In this document: positions 6,732 through 13,062 of the stretch, in pieces
How positions within the stretch are numbered: the stretch's first letter is position 1
How the letters are laid out: every line of letters starts with the position of its first letter
NCBI GenBank assembly: GCA_046724395.1
Contig: JBKOWM010000023.1
Span: 1-14,158 of the forward strand
Direction of reading: 5' to 3'
DNA length: 14,158 bases
Origin: DATAEU01 sp046724395
Lineage (GTDB): Bacteria; Actinomycetota; UBA4738; HRBIN12
Made by a program: the position numbers and the translations under genes
Notes under the pieces: generated by a model
What the model was told of the DNA's origin: nothing
Database searches by the model: none
What the model saw: the letters and a program-made list of their open reading frames with translations, nothing else

Positions 6732-7976
6732 CTACGCGGACAGGTCTTTCAAACCGGGCTCCGGCGCGTTCACCAGGACGGCGACGTTTCCTTCCGGAAG
6801 CGACCCGTCGCCCATCAGCTGGTGCACGTGGCCGGCGTCCTCGTATCGATACGTGTGTCCAAGGGTCGTTCTGATGCGTTGCGCCCGAACGAGATCATTG
6901 AACGCCGTCGCCTGCTCGTCGTTGAACAGATGCGATCCCTGATAGCGCTTCTGCAGGTACCACAGGTATCGCACGTCCACCATCGTGTCGTAGCCGCTGG
7001 TTCCGGCGCAGATAACCACCATGCCGCCCCGGTCACACACGAAGATCGACGTCGGGATCGTGTCCTGCCCCGGGTGCTCGAACACGATGCGCGGGTTCGT
7101 CTTCTCTCCGAGAACGTCCCAGACGGCCTTCCCGAACGCCTTGGCGCCGTCGAACCACTGTTTCCAGTCCGAAGAGTCCCAGGCGGGCGGCACGCCCCAA
7201 TGGTCGAAGCTCTTCCGGTTGACATATCCCACGGCGCCGAGAGCCTTCGTGTACTGCCCGCGATCGTCGTTCGACACCACGGCGACGGCCCGCCCGCCGG
7301 CCAGCTTGACGAGCTGCACCGCGAGCGAGCCGAGGCCGCCGGAACCGCCCCAGACGAGGACGACGTCGCCCTCGTGGATGGTGTGCGGGGGCCATCCGTG
7401 AAGCATCCGATACGCCGTAGCGCCGGTGAGCGTCGGCGCGGCGGCCTCCTCCCACGTGAGGTGCTCGGCCTTGGGTAGGCACTGATGCGCCTGGACCTTC
7501 GCGAACTGCGCAAACGATCCCCAGCACGTGTCGTATCCCCAGACGCGAAACGACGGCGCCAGACCCGGGTCGTTGCCCTGCGCGACCCACGCATCGTCGA
7601 CGTCCCACTGTCCCGCGTGGACGACGACACGGTCGCCGACGCCGACGTTGCGCACCTGCTCGCCTACGGCGTACACGACGCCCGAGGCATCCGAGCCGAC
7701 GATGTGGAAGTCCGTCGGCTCGCCCCAGCGCGCCTGCGTCTTCGTCACGTCCACCGGGACGCCGCGCGCCGCCCATACGTTGTTGAAGTTCACCCCCGCC
7801 GCCATGACCATCACGATCGCCTCATGGGGGCCGATCTCCGGGATGTCCAGCACCTCGTCGCGGATGGCGTCCTTGGGTTCGCCGAAGCGCTCCGGCCGGA
7901 CGACCTGAGCATGCATGCGCGCCGGCACGTCGCCGACGGGCGGCAGTTCGCCGATCTCGTACAGATCCTTGCCCAC
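6732..7976 (-). CDS. ccr: Crotonyl-CoA carboxylase/reductase
   Basis: A 414-residue MDR-superfamily enzyme that reduces crotonyl-CoA with NADPH and adds CO2, giving ethylmalonyl-CoA, the hallmark step of the ethylmalonyl-CoA pathway and a source of polyketide extender units. The N-terminal KDLYEIGELPPVGDVP, AAGVNFNNVWAARGVPV (59-75), HLTWEEAAAPTLTGATAYRML (172-192), NADPH loop VWGGSGGLGS (208-217), VFEHPGQ (298-304), GGMVVICAGT (317-326) and QKRYQGSH (342-349) match Ccr closely along the whole length. The Asn of GVNFN and His349 of the CO2 pocket are present, but the WGYE motif is WGYD, so Asp149 stands where the CO2-binding Glu is expected. The GTG at 7976 is the start because the Ccr-type N-terminus begins here; longer in-frame sequence overlaps the nuclease gene and is unlike the family. 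It follows the nuclease by 95 nt and precedes the PH-domain gene by 17 nt. Confidence 0.93.
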   Translation of the reverse strand: MGKDLYEIGELPPVGDVPARMHAQVVRPERFGEPKDAIRDEVLDIPEIGPHEAIVMVMAAGVNFNNVWAARGVPVDVTKTQARWGEPTDFHIVGSDASGVVYAVGEQVRNVGVGDRVVVHAGQWDVDDAWVAQGNDPGLAPSFRVWGYDTCWGSFAQFAKVQAHQCLPKAEHLTWEEAAAPTLTGATAYRMLHGWPPHTIHEGDVVLVWGGSGGLGSLAVQLVKLAGGRAVAVVSNDDRGQYTKALGAVGYVNRKSFDHWGVPPAWDSSDWKQWFDGAKAFGKAVWDVLGEKTNPRIVFEHPGQDTIPTSIFVCDRGGMVVICAGTSGYDTMVDVRYLWYLQKRYQGSHLFNDEQATAFNDLVRAQRIRTTLGHTYRYEDAGHVHQLMGDGSLPEGNVAVLVNAPEPGLKDLSA

Positions 7977-7988
7977 GGTCCCACCCCC

Positions 7989-8044
7989 GAGCGATCGGAC
8001 GGACGGTCGCTCGGCGCGGAGCGATCCGGATCGATCGCACGATA
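7989..8044 (-). promoter_or_regulatory. Candidate ccr promoter with palindromic operator-like repeats
   Basis: On the minus strand TATCGT at 8044-8039 fits a TANNNT -10, which would start transcription near 8032. Just downstream, two similar sites spaced 30 bp apart read gagcgatcggac (7989-8000) and gagcgatccgga (8019-8030) on the plus strand. The first lies in a 9-bp imperfect inverted repeat with 6-nt loop (7989-8012), the second in gcgatc-n6-gatcgc (8021-8038). This could be a regulator-binding site or a leader-RNA hairpin ahead of the ccr start. Confidence 0.4.
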
Positions 8045-8071
8045 GGCGAGCCCGGCGCGAGCCGACAAACG

Positions 8072-9022
8072 TCACGTCGGGGCGATCGTCGGCGCCGACG
8101 CCAGGCTCGACGGGCATGTCGCCGAGCGCGGGCACCACGTGCAGTAGGGCCCGGGCCGCAGCGGCAGCGGCCGGCCCACGCGCGCCGCGGCAGCGGCCCG
8201 GACGGCGGAGATCACGCGGTCGGCCGCGTGCTCGAGGATGCGAAGGTCGACGTCTTCTGCTTGCCACTCGCCGGACTCCAGATACACGGTCGCGACTCGG
8301 TACGGCGGCACGCCGAAGCGGAGCGCGAGAACGAGCGCGTAGAAGCGCATGTCCTCGGCATGCTCGGGCCACGCCCGTCCGGTCTTGAGGTCGATCGCCA
8401 GGCGAGTCGCGCGCGACGGGGCCATCGGATCCGACGCGCCAAGGACGAGGTCCAGCGTTCCGGAAAGCACCACGCGTCCGCCGAGGAGCTCGGCACGGAC
8501 GCGCCACTCGCTCGAGGGAGCGAGCTGCCTCCGCAGCCGCCGGAGCGGCGGCAACGTCGAGCGGAACAGCTCGAGTGTCTTCGAGGCATCCATCAGGAGC
8601 TCGTCGCGGGCGAGGCCGTCGAGCCGGATCCAGAACTGCTCGAATGAGGCGTCCTCCCGCAGGCGCGCGGCCGCCTCCTCGACCAGGCCGTGCGGCTCGC
8701 GGTCCTGCCTTCCGGCGACCTCGAGTTCGACGGCTTTGTGGGCCAGACGCCCGGCCGCGAAGCGCGACGTGAACGCGAACGGCGGACGCTCACCGGAACG
8801 GACGGCGTCGAATAGGCCCGGGCACCGGCCGAGATCGTTGAGGTGCGACTTGCCGAGCCATAACGGCTCCGGCGGCTCGAACGCACGGGCGGCCTCCTCG
8901 ATCCGATCGCGGAGGCGGTGCACCAGGTCCGCCGGAAACACCGGGCGCTCGTCCGTACCGATGAGCTGATCGAGCGTGCGCCGCTGCACGGGCGTCAACA
9001 CCGCGGGCGGCACCTCGACCAT
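8072..9022 (-). CDS. PD-(D/E)XK (RecB/Cas4-like) nuclease with predicted Fe-S cysteines
   Basis: A 316-residue stand-alone nuclease of the RecB/AddB/Cas4 superfamily. Core motifs are His95 in GRLAHKAVELE, Asp191 in SGTLDLVLG, and the Asp211-x-Lys213 pair in AIDLKTGR, followed by the helix MRFYALVLALRFG. Four cysteines are placed as in Fe-S members: Cys67 (LGRCPGLFD) near the N-terminus and Cys294-x2-Cys297-x5-Cys303 at the C-terminus, which predicts a 4Fe-4S staple. Family proteins act on DNA ends in repair or recombination, usually as exonucleases. There is no helicase domain, no CRISPR array and no cas1 nearby, so a Cas4 role is not supported. The ATG at 9022 lies 7 nt after a TAGGGT box, suggesting a leaderless transcript. 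It is divergent from the HTH-DUF2087 regulator and is followed by ccr 95 nt downstream. Confidence 0.82.
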   Translation of the reverse strand: MVEVPPAVLTPVQRRTLDQLIGTDERPVFPADLVHRLRDRIEEAARAFEPPEPLWLGKSHLNDLGRCPGLFDAVRSGERPPFAFTSRFAAGRLAHKAVELEVAGRQDREPHGLVEEAAARLREDASFEQFWIRLDGLARDELLMDASKTLELFRSTLPPLRRLRRQLAPSSEWRVRAELLGGRVVLSGTLDLVLGASDPMAPSRATRLAIDLKTGRAWPEHAEDMRFYALVLALRFGVPPYRVATVYLESGEWQAEDVDLRILEHAADRVISAVRAAAAARVGRPLPLRPGPYCTWCPRSATCPSSLASAPTIAPT

Positions 9023-9096
9023 CCGTCGACCCTAGGCCGCGCCTCCGACATCGCGGTCCGCCCGCGAGGACGCCTTCGCGTGCTAGGGATACCGTG
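9023..9096. promoter_or_regulatory. Compact divergent promoter region with mirrored CTAGGG boxes
   Basis: CTAGGG occurs on the plus strand at 9083-9088 and on the minus strand at 9035-9030. Each sits 7-8 nt before an ATG (regulator at 9097, nuclease at 9022). The minus-strand box extends to TAGGGT, a TANNNT -10 placed for a leaderless transcript. The plus-strand box AGGGA could act as -10 or as ribosome binding site. Confidence 0.45.
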
Positions 9097-9648
9097 ATGA
9101 CGGAAGAGCCGGACGACGTCCTGCGCGCCCTCGCCGATTCCGAGCGCCTCGCGATCGCCGGCACGCTCGCACGGGGAGCGCGAACCGCGGCGTGGCTCCG
9201 AGACGAGCTCGAACTCCCGATCTCGCGGCTCCGCAGGCATCTGAACCGGTTGAGCGCGGCCGGGGTGGTCCGCCTCGAGGCGGATCGACGTACCTATCGG
9301 CTCGACCCGGAAACGCTGCGTCGGGTTGCCGAGCAGGTGGGGCCGCCGCGCGAGGCCGGACTGCCCCTCGGCGCCGCGAGCGAGGACGAGGAGGCGGTGC
9401 TCCGCACCTTCTTCCGAAACGGTCGACTCACCGAGATCCCGGCCAAGGAGTCGAAGCGCCGCATCGTGTTGGAGCGCATTGCCGTCGAGTTCGAAGCCGG
9501 CGTGCGGTACGACGAGCGGGAGGTGAACGCGATCGTCGGCCGGTACTTCAACGATCACGCGGCGCTCCGCCGGTACCTGGTCGACGAGGGGTTCCTCGCC
9601 CGCGACCACGGCGTGTACTGGCGGGTCGGCGGGCGCGTCGACGTCTGA
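9097..9648 (+). CDS. ArsR-like HTH regulator with C-terminal DUF2087 domain
   Basis: A 183-residue predicted DNA-binding regulator. Residues 1 to about 65 form a winged helix of ArsR type: DVLRALADSERLAIAGTLA, then the recognition-helix segment LELPISRLRRHLNRLSAAGVV and a wing with RTYRLD. Residues about 105-178 match the DUF2087 pattern: FFRNGRLTEIPAKESKRRIVLERIA, then YDEREVNAIVGRYFNDHAALRRYLVDEGFL and YWRVGG. DUF2087 proteins are often paired with HTH domains, and their ligand is unknown. No cysteine metal-sensing pair is present, so metal sensing like classic ArsR is unlikely. ATG at 9097 is preferred (AGGGA 7 nt upstream); GTG at 9094 is an adjacent alternative. It is divergent from the nuclease and 102 nt upstream of the carboxyltransferase operon, so control of either is possible but unproven. 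Element C lies just after its stop. Confidence 0.82.
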   Translation: MTEEPDDVLRALADSERLAIAGTLARGARTAAWLRDELELPISRLRRHLNRLSAAGVVRLEADRRTYRLDPETLRRVAEQVGPPREAGLPLGAASEDEEAVLRTFFRNGRLTEIPAKESKRRIVLERIAVEFEAGVRYDEREVNAIVGRYFNDHAALRRYLVDEGFLARDHGVYWRVGGRVDV

Positions 9649-9675
9649 GTCGGGCCGGCCGCCGCTGGGTGGGTG

Positions 9676-9718
9676 TGGGCCTGAAGAGAGCGAGCGCGAA
9701 GGGCGGGCGACAGCCCCA
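9676..9718 (+). repeat. Stem-loop after the DUF2087 regulator (element C)
   Basis: About 28 nt after the regulator's TGA, tgggcct (9676-9682) pairs with agcccca (9712-9718) with one C-C mismatch, around a 29-nt loop. The loop contains AGCGAGCGCGAA and ends GGGCGAC, closely matching the 29-nt loop of element A read in its own sense direction. No U-run follows. A different 5-bp stem, 9664-9668 with 9715-9719, is also possible. Confidence 0.6.
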
Positions 9719-9736
9719 GGGCGGACAGCCTCGACG

Positions 9737-9742
9737 TAGACT
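9737..9742 (+). promoter_or_regulatory. Candidate -10 box of the carboxyltransferase operon (near-leaderless)
   Basis: TAGACT fits TANNNT, and its last base is 9 nt before the ATG at 9751, so a transcript would start within a few bases of the start codon. No Shine-Dalgarno sequence is visible before this ATG, which supports leaderless translation. No clear -35. Confidence 0.4.
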
Positions 9743-9750
9743 CCCGAGCC

Positions 9751-11340
9751 ATGGCCACGACCGAGGACCGCTCGCCGAGCGCGTCGCTCGTCACCGTCGA
9801 GCAGCGAATCGATGAGCTCCGCAAGCGAAGGGCGGCACTCCAGGACGCGCACCGTAAGGACACCGTTCGAAGGCAGCACGACCGAGGCAAGCAGAGTGCT
9901 CGCGAGCGGATCGATCTGCTCCTCGACCCGGGTTCGTTCGTCGAGACGGACCCGTTTGCGGTCCACCGCTCGCACGACTTCGGCATGGAGCGCAACAGGC
10001 CGGCCGGGGATGGCGTCGTCACGGGCTACGGAACCGTTGACGGCCGCCGGCTGTTCCTCGCGTCGCAGGACTTCACGATCTTCGGCGGCTCGCTCGGCGA
10101 GGTACACGCGCAGAAGATCTGCAAGGTGCTGGACCTGGCCATGTCGACCGGGGCCCCGTTCATCCAGATCAACGATTCCGGTGGCGCACGTATCCAGGAG
10201 GGCGCGGCCTCCCTCGCCGGATACGGCTACGTCTTCGAGCGCAACGTTCGCGCGAGCGGAGTCATCCCGCAGATCAGCGTCATCATGGGACCGTGCGCCG
10301 GCGGTGCCGTGTACTCGCCCGCGATCACGGACTTCACCTTCATGGTGCGCGAGACGTCGCACATGTTCATTACGGGACCCGATGTCATCAAGGCGGTCAC
10401 TGGCGAGGACGTGTCGTTCGAGGCACTCGGCGGCGCGCAGACGCACGCGAGCAAGAGCGGCGTCGCATCGTTCGTCGCCGGCGACGAGGAGGAGTGCCTG
10501 GGGATGGTACGGCACCTGTTGTCGTACCTGCCGTCGAATAACCTCGAAGACCCGCCGTTGTACGCGCCCGTCGACGATCCCCAGCGACACGACGATGGAC
10601 TGACGCTGCTCGTGCCCGACTCCGCGAAGGAGCCGTACGACATGCACGAGGTCATCCGCCGGATCGTCGACGACGGCGACTTCTTCGAGGTGTTCCCGTT
10701 CTGGGCCATGAACGTCGTCATCGGGTTCGCGCGGCTCGACGGACGGACCGTCGGGATCGTGGCCAACCAGCCGAAGGTCCTGGCCGGAACGCTCGACATC
10801 GACTCGGCCGAGAAGGCGTCGCGATTCGTTCGTGTGTGCGATGCGTTCAACGTTCCGATCGTGACGTTCGTCGATGTGCCCGGGTTCCTGCCGGGGACGT
10901 CGCAGGAGTACGGCGGCATCATCCGGCACGGCGCGAAGCTGCTTTACGCGTTCGCCGAGGCGACCGTGCCGCGCATGACCGTCATCACTCGCAAGGCGTA
11001 CGGCGGCGCCTATCTGGTCATGAACTCGAAGCACCTACGGGCGGACGTGTCGTTCGCGTGGCCGACGGCGGAGATCGCGGTAATGGGCCCCGAGGGCGCG
11101 GTCAACATCGTGAATCGCAAGGAGCTCGAACGGGCGGAGGACGCGACCGTGGAGCGGACGCGCCTGATCAACGAGTACCAGCGGAAATTCGCGACCCCGT
11201 ATGTCGCCGCCGAGCGCGGCTACGTGGACGATGTGATCGAGCCATCGGAGACGCGGCCCCGACTCATTCGCGCGCTGCGGATGCTCGCCACCAAGCGCGA
11301 GACCGTCCCGGCGCGCAAGCACGGGAACATCCCGCTGTGA
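9751..11340 (+). CDS. pccB: Acyl-CoA carboxylase carboxyltransferase (beta) subunit, propionyl/methylmalonyl type
   Basis: A 529-residue carboxyltransferase of the PccB/AccD5/methylmalonyl-CoA carboxyltransferase family, which moves carboxyl from biotin to acetyl-, propionyl- or butyryl-CoA in a hexameric core. The N-terminal half has RGKQSARERIDLLLDPGSF (46-63), the oxyanion-hole segment NDSGGARIQEG (141-151) and MGPCAGGAVYSP (179-190). The C-terminal half has NQPKVLAGTLD (339-349), FVDVPGFLPGT (373-383) and RKAYGGAYLVMNSK (414-427). Position 422 in this last motif fixes acyl specificity in Streptomyces enzymes (Asp in PccB, Ile in AccB); here it is Leu422, so specificity may be broader than propionyl-CoA and the symbol is only by family. 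ATG at 9751 starts the protein. The next gene begins 7 nt after its stop. The biotin carboxylase subunit is not in the window. Confidence 0.94.
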   Translation: MATTEDRSPSASLVTVEQRIDELRKRRAALQDAHRKDTVRRQHDRGKQSARERIDLLLDPGSFVETDPFAVHRSHDFGMERNRPAGDGVVTGYGTVDGRRLFLASQDFTIFGGSLGEVHAQKICKVLDLAMSTGAPFIQINDSGGARIQEGAASLAGYGYVFERNVRASGVIPQISVIMGPCAGGAVYSPAITDFTFMVRETSHMFITGPDVIKAVTGEDVSFEALGGAQTHASKSGVASFVAGDEEECLGMVRHLLSYLPSNNLEDPPLYAPVDDPQRHDDGLTLLVPDSAKEPYDMHEVIRRIVDDGDFFEVFPFWAMNVVIGFARLDGRTVGIVANQPKVLAGTLDIDSAEKASRFVRVCDAFNVPIVTFVDVPGFLPGTSQEYGGIIRHGAKLLYAFAEATVPRMTVITRKAYGGAYLVMNSKHLRADVSFAWPTAEIAVMGPEGAVNIVNRKELERAEDATVERTRLINEYQRKFATPYVAAERGYVDDVIEPSETRPRLIRALRMLATKRETVPARKHGNIPL

Positions 11341-11347
11341 GGGGCGC

Positions 11348-11608
11348 ATGACCGACGACCGCCGGTTCGAGCTGCCCGCGGGGCTCACATCGGAGGAGGA
11401 GCGCGCGATCATCCGGGCGCTCGAGCGGTACTTCGCGCAGGAGAGCCCGCATCCGGATCCGTGGGTCCTGGCGGGACGGATCGACTCGTGCGGCTGGGGC
11501 GCCGTCCAGGCCCGTCGCTACGCCGATGACGGCTGGGGGCTTCTCGGCACAGCGTCGTTTGCGCGCCGCGGGGCCCCGCCGTTCACCGGTCGCGGCGACG
11601 CTCACTGA
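11348..11608 (+). CDS. Small acyl-CoA carboxylase epsilon-like protein
   Basis: An 86-residue protein beginning 7 nt after the carboxyltransferase stop. It has an amphipathic helix LTSEEERAIIRALERYFAQ (13-31), a PDPWVLAGRID motif (37-46), a YADDGWGLLG segment (58-67) and a basic Gly/Pro-rich tail. The position, size and Glu-rich helix followed by W-x-x-AGR resemble the small epsilon or epsilon-like subunits found directly after actinobacterial carboxyltransferase genes, which bind and stimulate the carboxylase complex. Sequence in this group is poorly conserved, so the call rests largely on location plus this pattern. It has two tryptophans plus Trp39 and one cysteine, and no signal peptide or membrane segment. 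ATG at 11348 overlaps no neighbour; the preceding GGGG serves as a weak ribosome binding site. A cupin gene begins 11 nt downstream. Confidence 0.7.
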   Translation: MTDDRRFELPAGLTSEEERAIIRALERYFAQESPHPDPWVLAGRIDSCGWGAVQARRYADDGWGLLGTASFARRGAPPFTGRGDAH

Positions 11609-11619
11609 CATCTCCGACG

Positions 11620-11916
11620 ATGTCTGCCTCGAGGACCGTCGGCGCGATCCGAGACCGCGCCGACGCTGACCGCGCGTTCACGGAGGAGGGCTGTTCGTCG
11701 CCGAGGCTTTGGGGCAACGGGCCGGGCGACACCTATGGCAGGCACGTCCACGGCTACCACAAGGTCCTGTTCCTTCTGACGGGCTCGATCCTCTTCCACA
11801 CCGACGACGGGGACGTGGAGCTGCTCGCCGGCGACCGGCTCGACCTCGAGCCGGGAACCGAGCACTCTGCGACCGTCGGCCGAAACGGCGTGGAGTGCGT
11901 CGAGGCGTCGAGGTGA
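11620..11916 (+). CDS. Small single-domain cupin protein
   Basis: A 98-residue cupin of unknown substrate. Motif 1 is GRHVHGYHKVLFLLTG (40-55) and motif 2 is GDRLDLEPGTEHSATVG (71-87). His42, His44 and His82 are in place as metal ligands. The Glu normally found four residues after the second His of motif 1 is Lys48, and His47 next to it could substitute; metal binding may be altered. No signal peptide. The ATG at 11620 is 11 nt after the epsilon-like gene, and its TGA overlaps the GTG of the glycosyltransferase in a GTGA arrangement (11913-11916), which points to translational coupling. It may be a sensor or a small-molecule-binding protein; nothing in the sequence ties it to acyl-CoA carboxylation. 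Confidence 0.8.
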   Translation: MSASRTVGAIRDRADADRAFTEEGCSSPRLWGNGPGDTYGRHVHGYHKVLFLLTGSILFHTDDGDVELLAGDRLDLEPGTEHSATVGRNGVECVEASR

Positions 11917-13037
11917 CGTCGGCCGCGATCCACGCCGACCACCTTTGGCTCGACCTCCCGGGCGGTGTCGGTACGTACATCCGCAACCTCGTGCCCGCGA
12001 TGACGGCGCGCGACCCGGGGCTCGAGGTGACGCTGTTCCACGCGCGGTTCGACGGCGAGGCCTCCCTCGACGACTCACTGCGGTGGCTTCGGATCGAGCC
12101 ACTCGCAGACCCGATCCGGCGGCTGTACCCGGCGTGGAATGCGTTCGGTCGCCCCGCCCTCCCGGCTACGCTCGCGTCGGCGGACGTCCTTCACGCGACG
12201 AGCGGCGCCGCCGTCCCCCCCGCCACGCACCGACAACGGCTCGTGGTGACGATCCACGACCTGGCGTTCCTGCGCTACCCCGCACTGTTCCCCCGGCGCT
12301 GGCGGATGATCTACCGGCTGGGCCTTCGCGCCGCCGTTCGGCGAGCGGACGCCATCCTCTCGCCGTCCCGGAGCACGGCGGAGGACGTCGTGTCGCGCAC
12401 ACGGGTCGATCCTGCCCGCGTCCACGTCACCCCGCTGGCGGCAACGCTCGAGGCCTCGAGCGGCGACCCCGCCGAGACGCTTCTTCGCCTGGGGATCCGA
12501 CCGCCGTTCGTTCTGTTCGTCGGCACGCTGGAACCTCGAAAGAACCTCGTGACGCTCGTGCGCGCCTACCGCCGGGCCGCGGCGAACGGCGTCCCATACG
12601 CGCTCGTGCTCGCGGGACCCGTTGGTTGGGGCTCCGAGCCGCTCGAGCGCGAGCTCGCACTCGAGGCGCCCGGCGAGGTCGTGCGAACGGGATGGCTCTG
12701 CGGATCGGACCTCGACGCTGTGTACCGGGCGGCCGCGATGTTCGTGTATCCCTCGCTGTACGAGGGGTTCGGTCTGCCCGTGCTCGAGGCGATGGCTCGC
12801 GGAATCCCGACGATCGCGTCGACGACCTCGTCGTTGCCCGAGGTCACCGGCGCGGCGGCGCTCGGCGTCGATCCCCGCTCCCCCGATGACGTCGCGCGCG
12901 CGATCGTGTCCCTGGCGACGGACGCGGGGCTCGCGGCGCGACTGGCCGCGGCGGGACGCCGGCGCGCCGAGGACTTCAGCTGGGACGAGACGGCGAGGCT
13001 CACGCTGCAGGCCTACGAGCCGACGAACCGTCACTGA
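11913..13037 (+). CDS. GT4-family glycosyltransferase
   Basis: A 374-residue GT-B retaining glycosyltransferase using a nucleotide sugar or similar donor. The N-terminal domain has the glycine loop DLPGGVGTYIRNL (14-26), ADVLHATSGAAVP (90-102), VVTIHDLAFLRYP (111-123) and SPSRSTAEDVV (150-160). The C-terminal domain has FVGTLEPRKNL (202-212), VYPSLYEGFGLPVLEAMARGIP (278-299), with the EX7E pair Glu284 and Glu292, and LPEVTGAA (308-315). The layout resembles mannosyl- or rhamnosyltransferases of cell-surface polysaccharide synthesis, but the acceptor cannot be told. GTG at 11913 is the start; the longer frame to 11709 overlaps the cupin gene and does not look like this family. It is the last gene of the plus-strand run and ends 24 nt from the convergent dehydrogenase stop. 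Confidence 0.92.
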   Translation: MTSAAIHADHLWLDLPGGVGTYIRNLVPAMTARDPGLEVTLFHARFDGEASLDDSLRWLRIEPLADPIRRLYPAWNAFGRPALPATLASADVLHATSGAAVPPATHRQRLVVTIHDLAFLRYPALFPRRWRMIYRLGLRAAVRRADAILSPSRSTAEDVVSRTRVDPARVHVTPLAATLEASSGDPAETLLRLGIRPPFVLFVGTLEPRKNLVTLVRAYRRAAANGVPYALVLAGPVGWGSEPLERELALEAPGEVVRTGWLCGSDLDAVYRAAAMFVYPSLYEGFGLPVLEAMARGIPTIASTTSSLPEVTGAAALGVDPRSPDDVARAIVSLATDAGLAARLAAAGRRRAEDFSWDETARLTLQAYEPTNRH

Positions 13038-13047
13038 ATGACGCGGC

Positions 13048-13062
13048 AGCGGGCCGCCCGCT
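13048..13062. terminator. Short GC hairpin between convergent genes
   Basis: agcggg-ccg-cccgct is a perfect 6-bp stem with a 3-nt loop in the 24-nt gap between the glycosyltransferase and dehydrogenase stops, touching the latter's stop codon. There is no U-run on either strand. It may serve as a bidirectional terminator. Confidence 0.35.

Noticed and set aside
8077..8507. Extension of the ccr frame upstream of 7976 by up to 177 codons
   Set aside because: The added sequence is Arg/Ala-rich, overlaps the nuclease gene and does not resemble Ccr; the family N-terminus begins at the GTG at 7976.
8072..9022. Cas4 of a CRISPR adaptation module
   Set aside because: Motifs are shared by the whole RecB-like superfamily; no repeats, cas1 or cas2 are present in the window.
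11709..11912. N-terminal extension of the glycosyltransferase over the cupin gene
   Set aside because: It reads as a shadow of the cupin coding frame; GT4 homology starts at the GTG at 11913, which overlaps the cupin stop.
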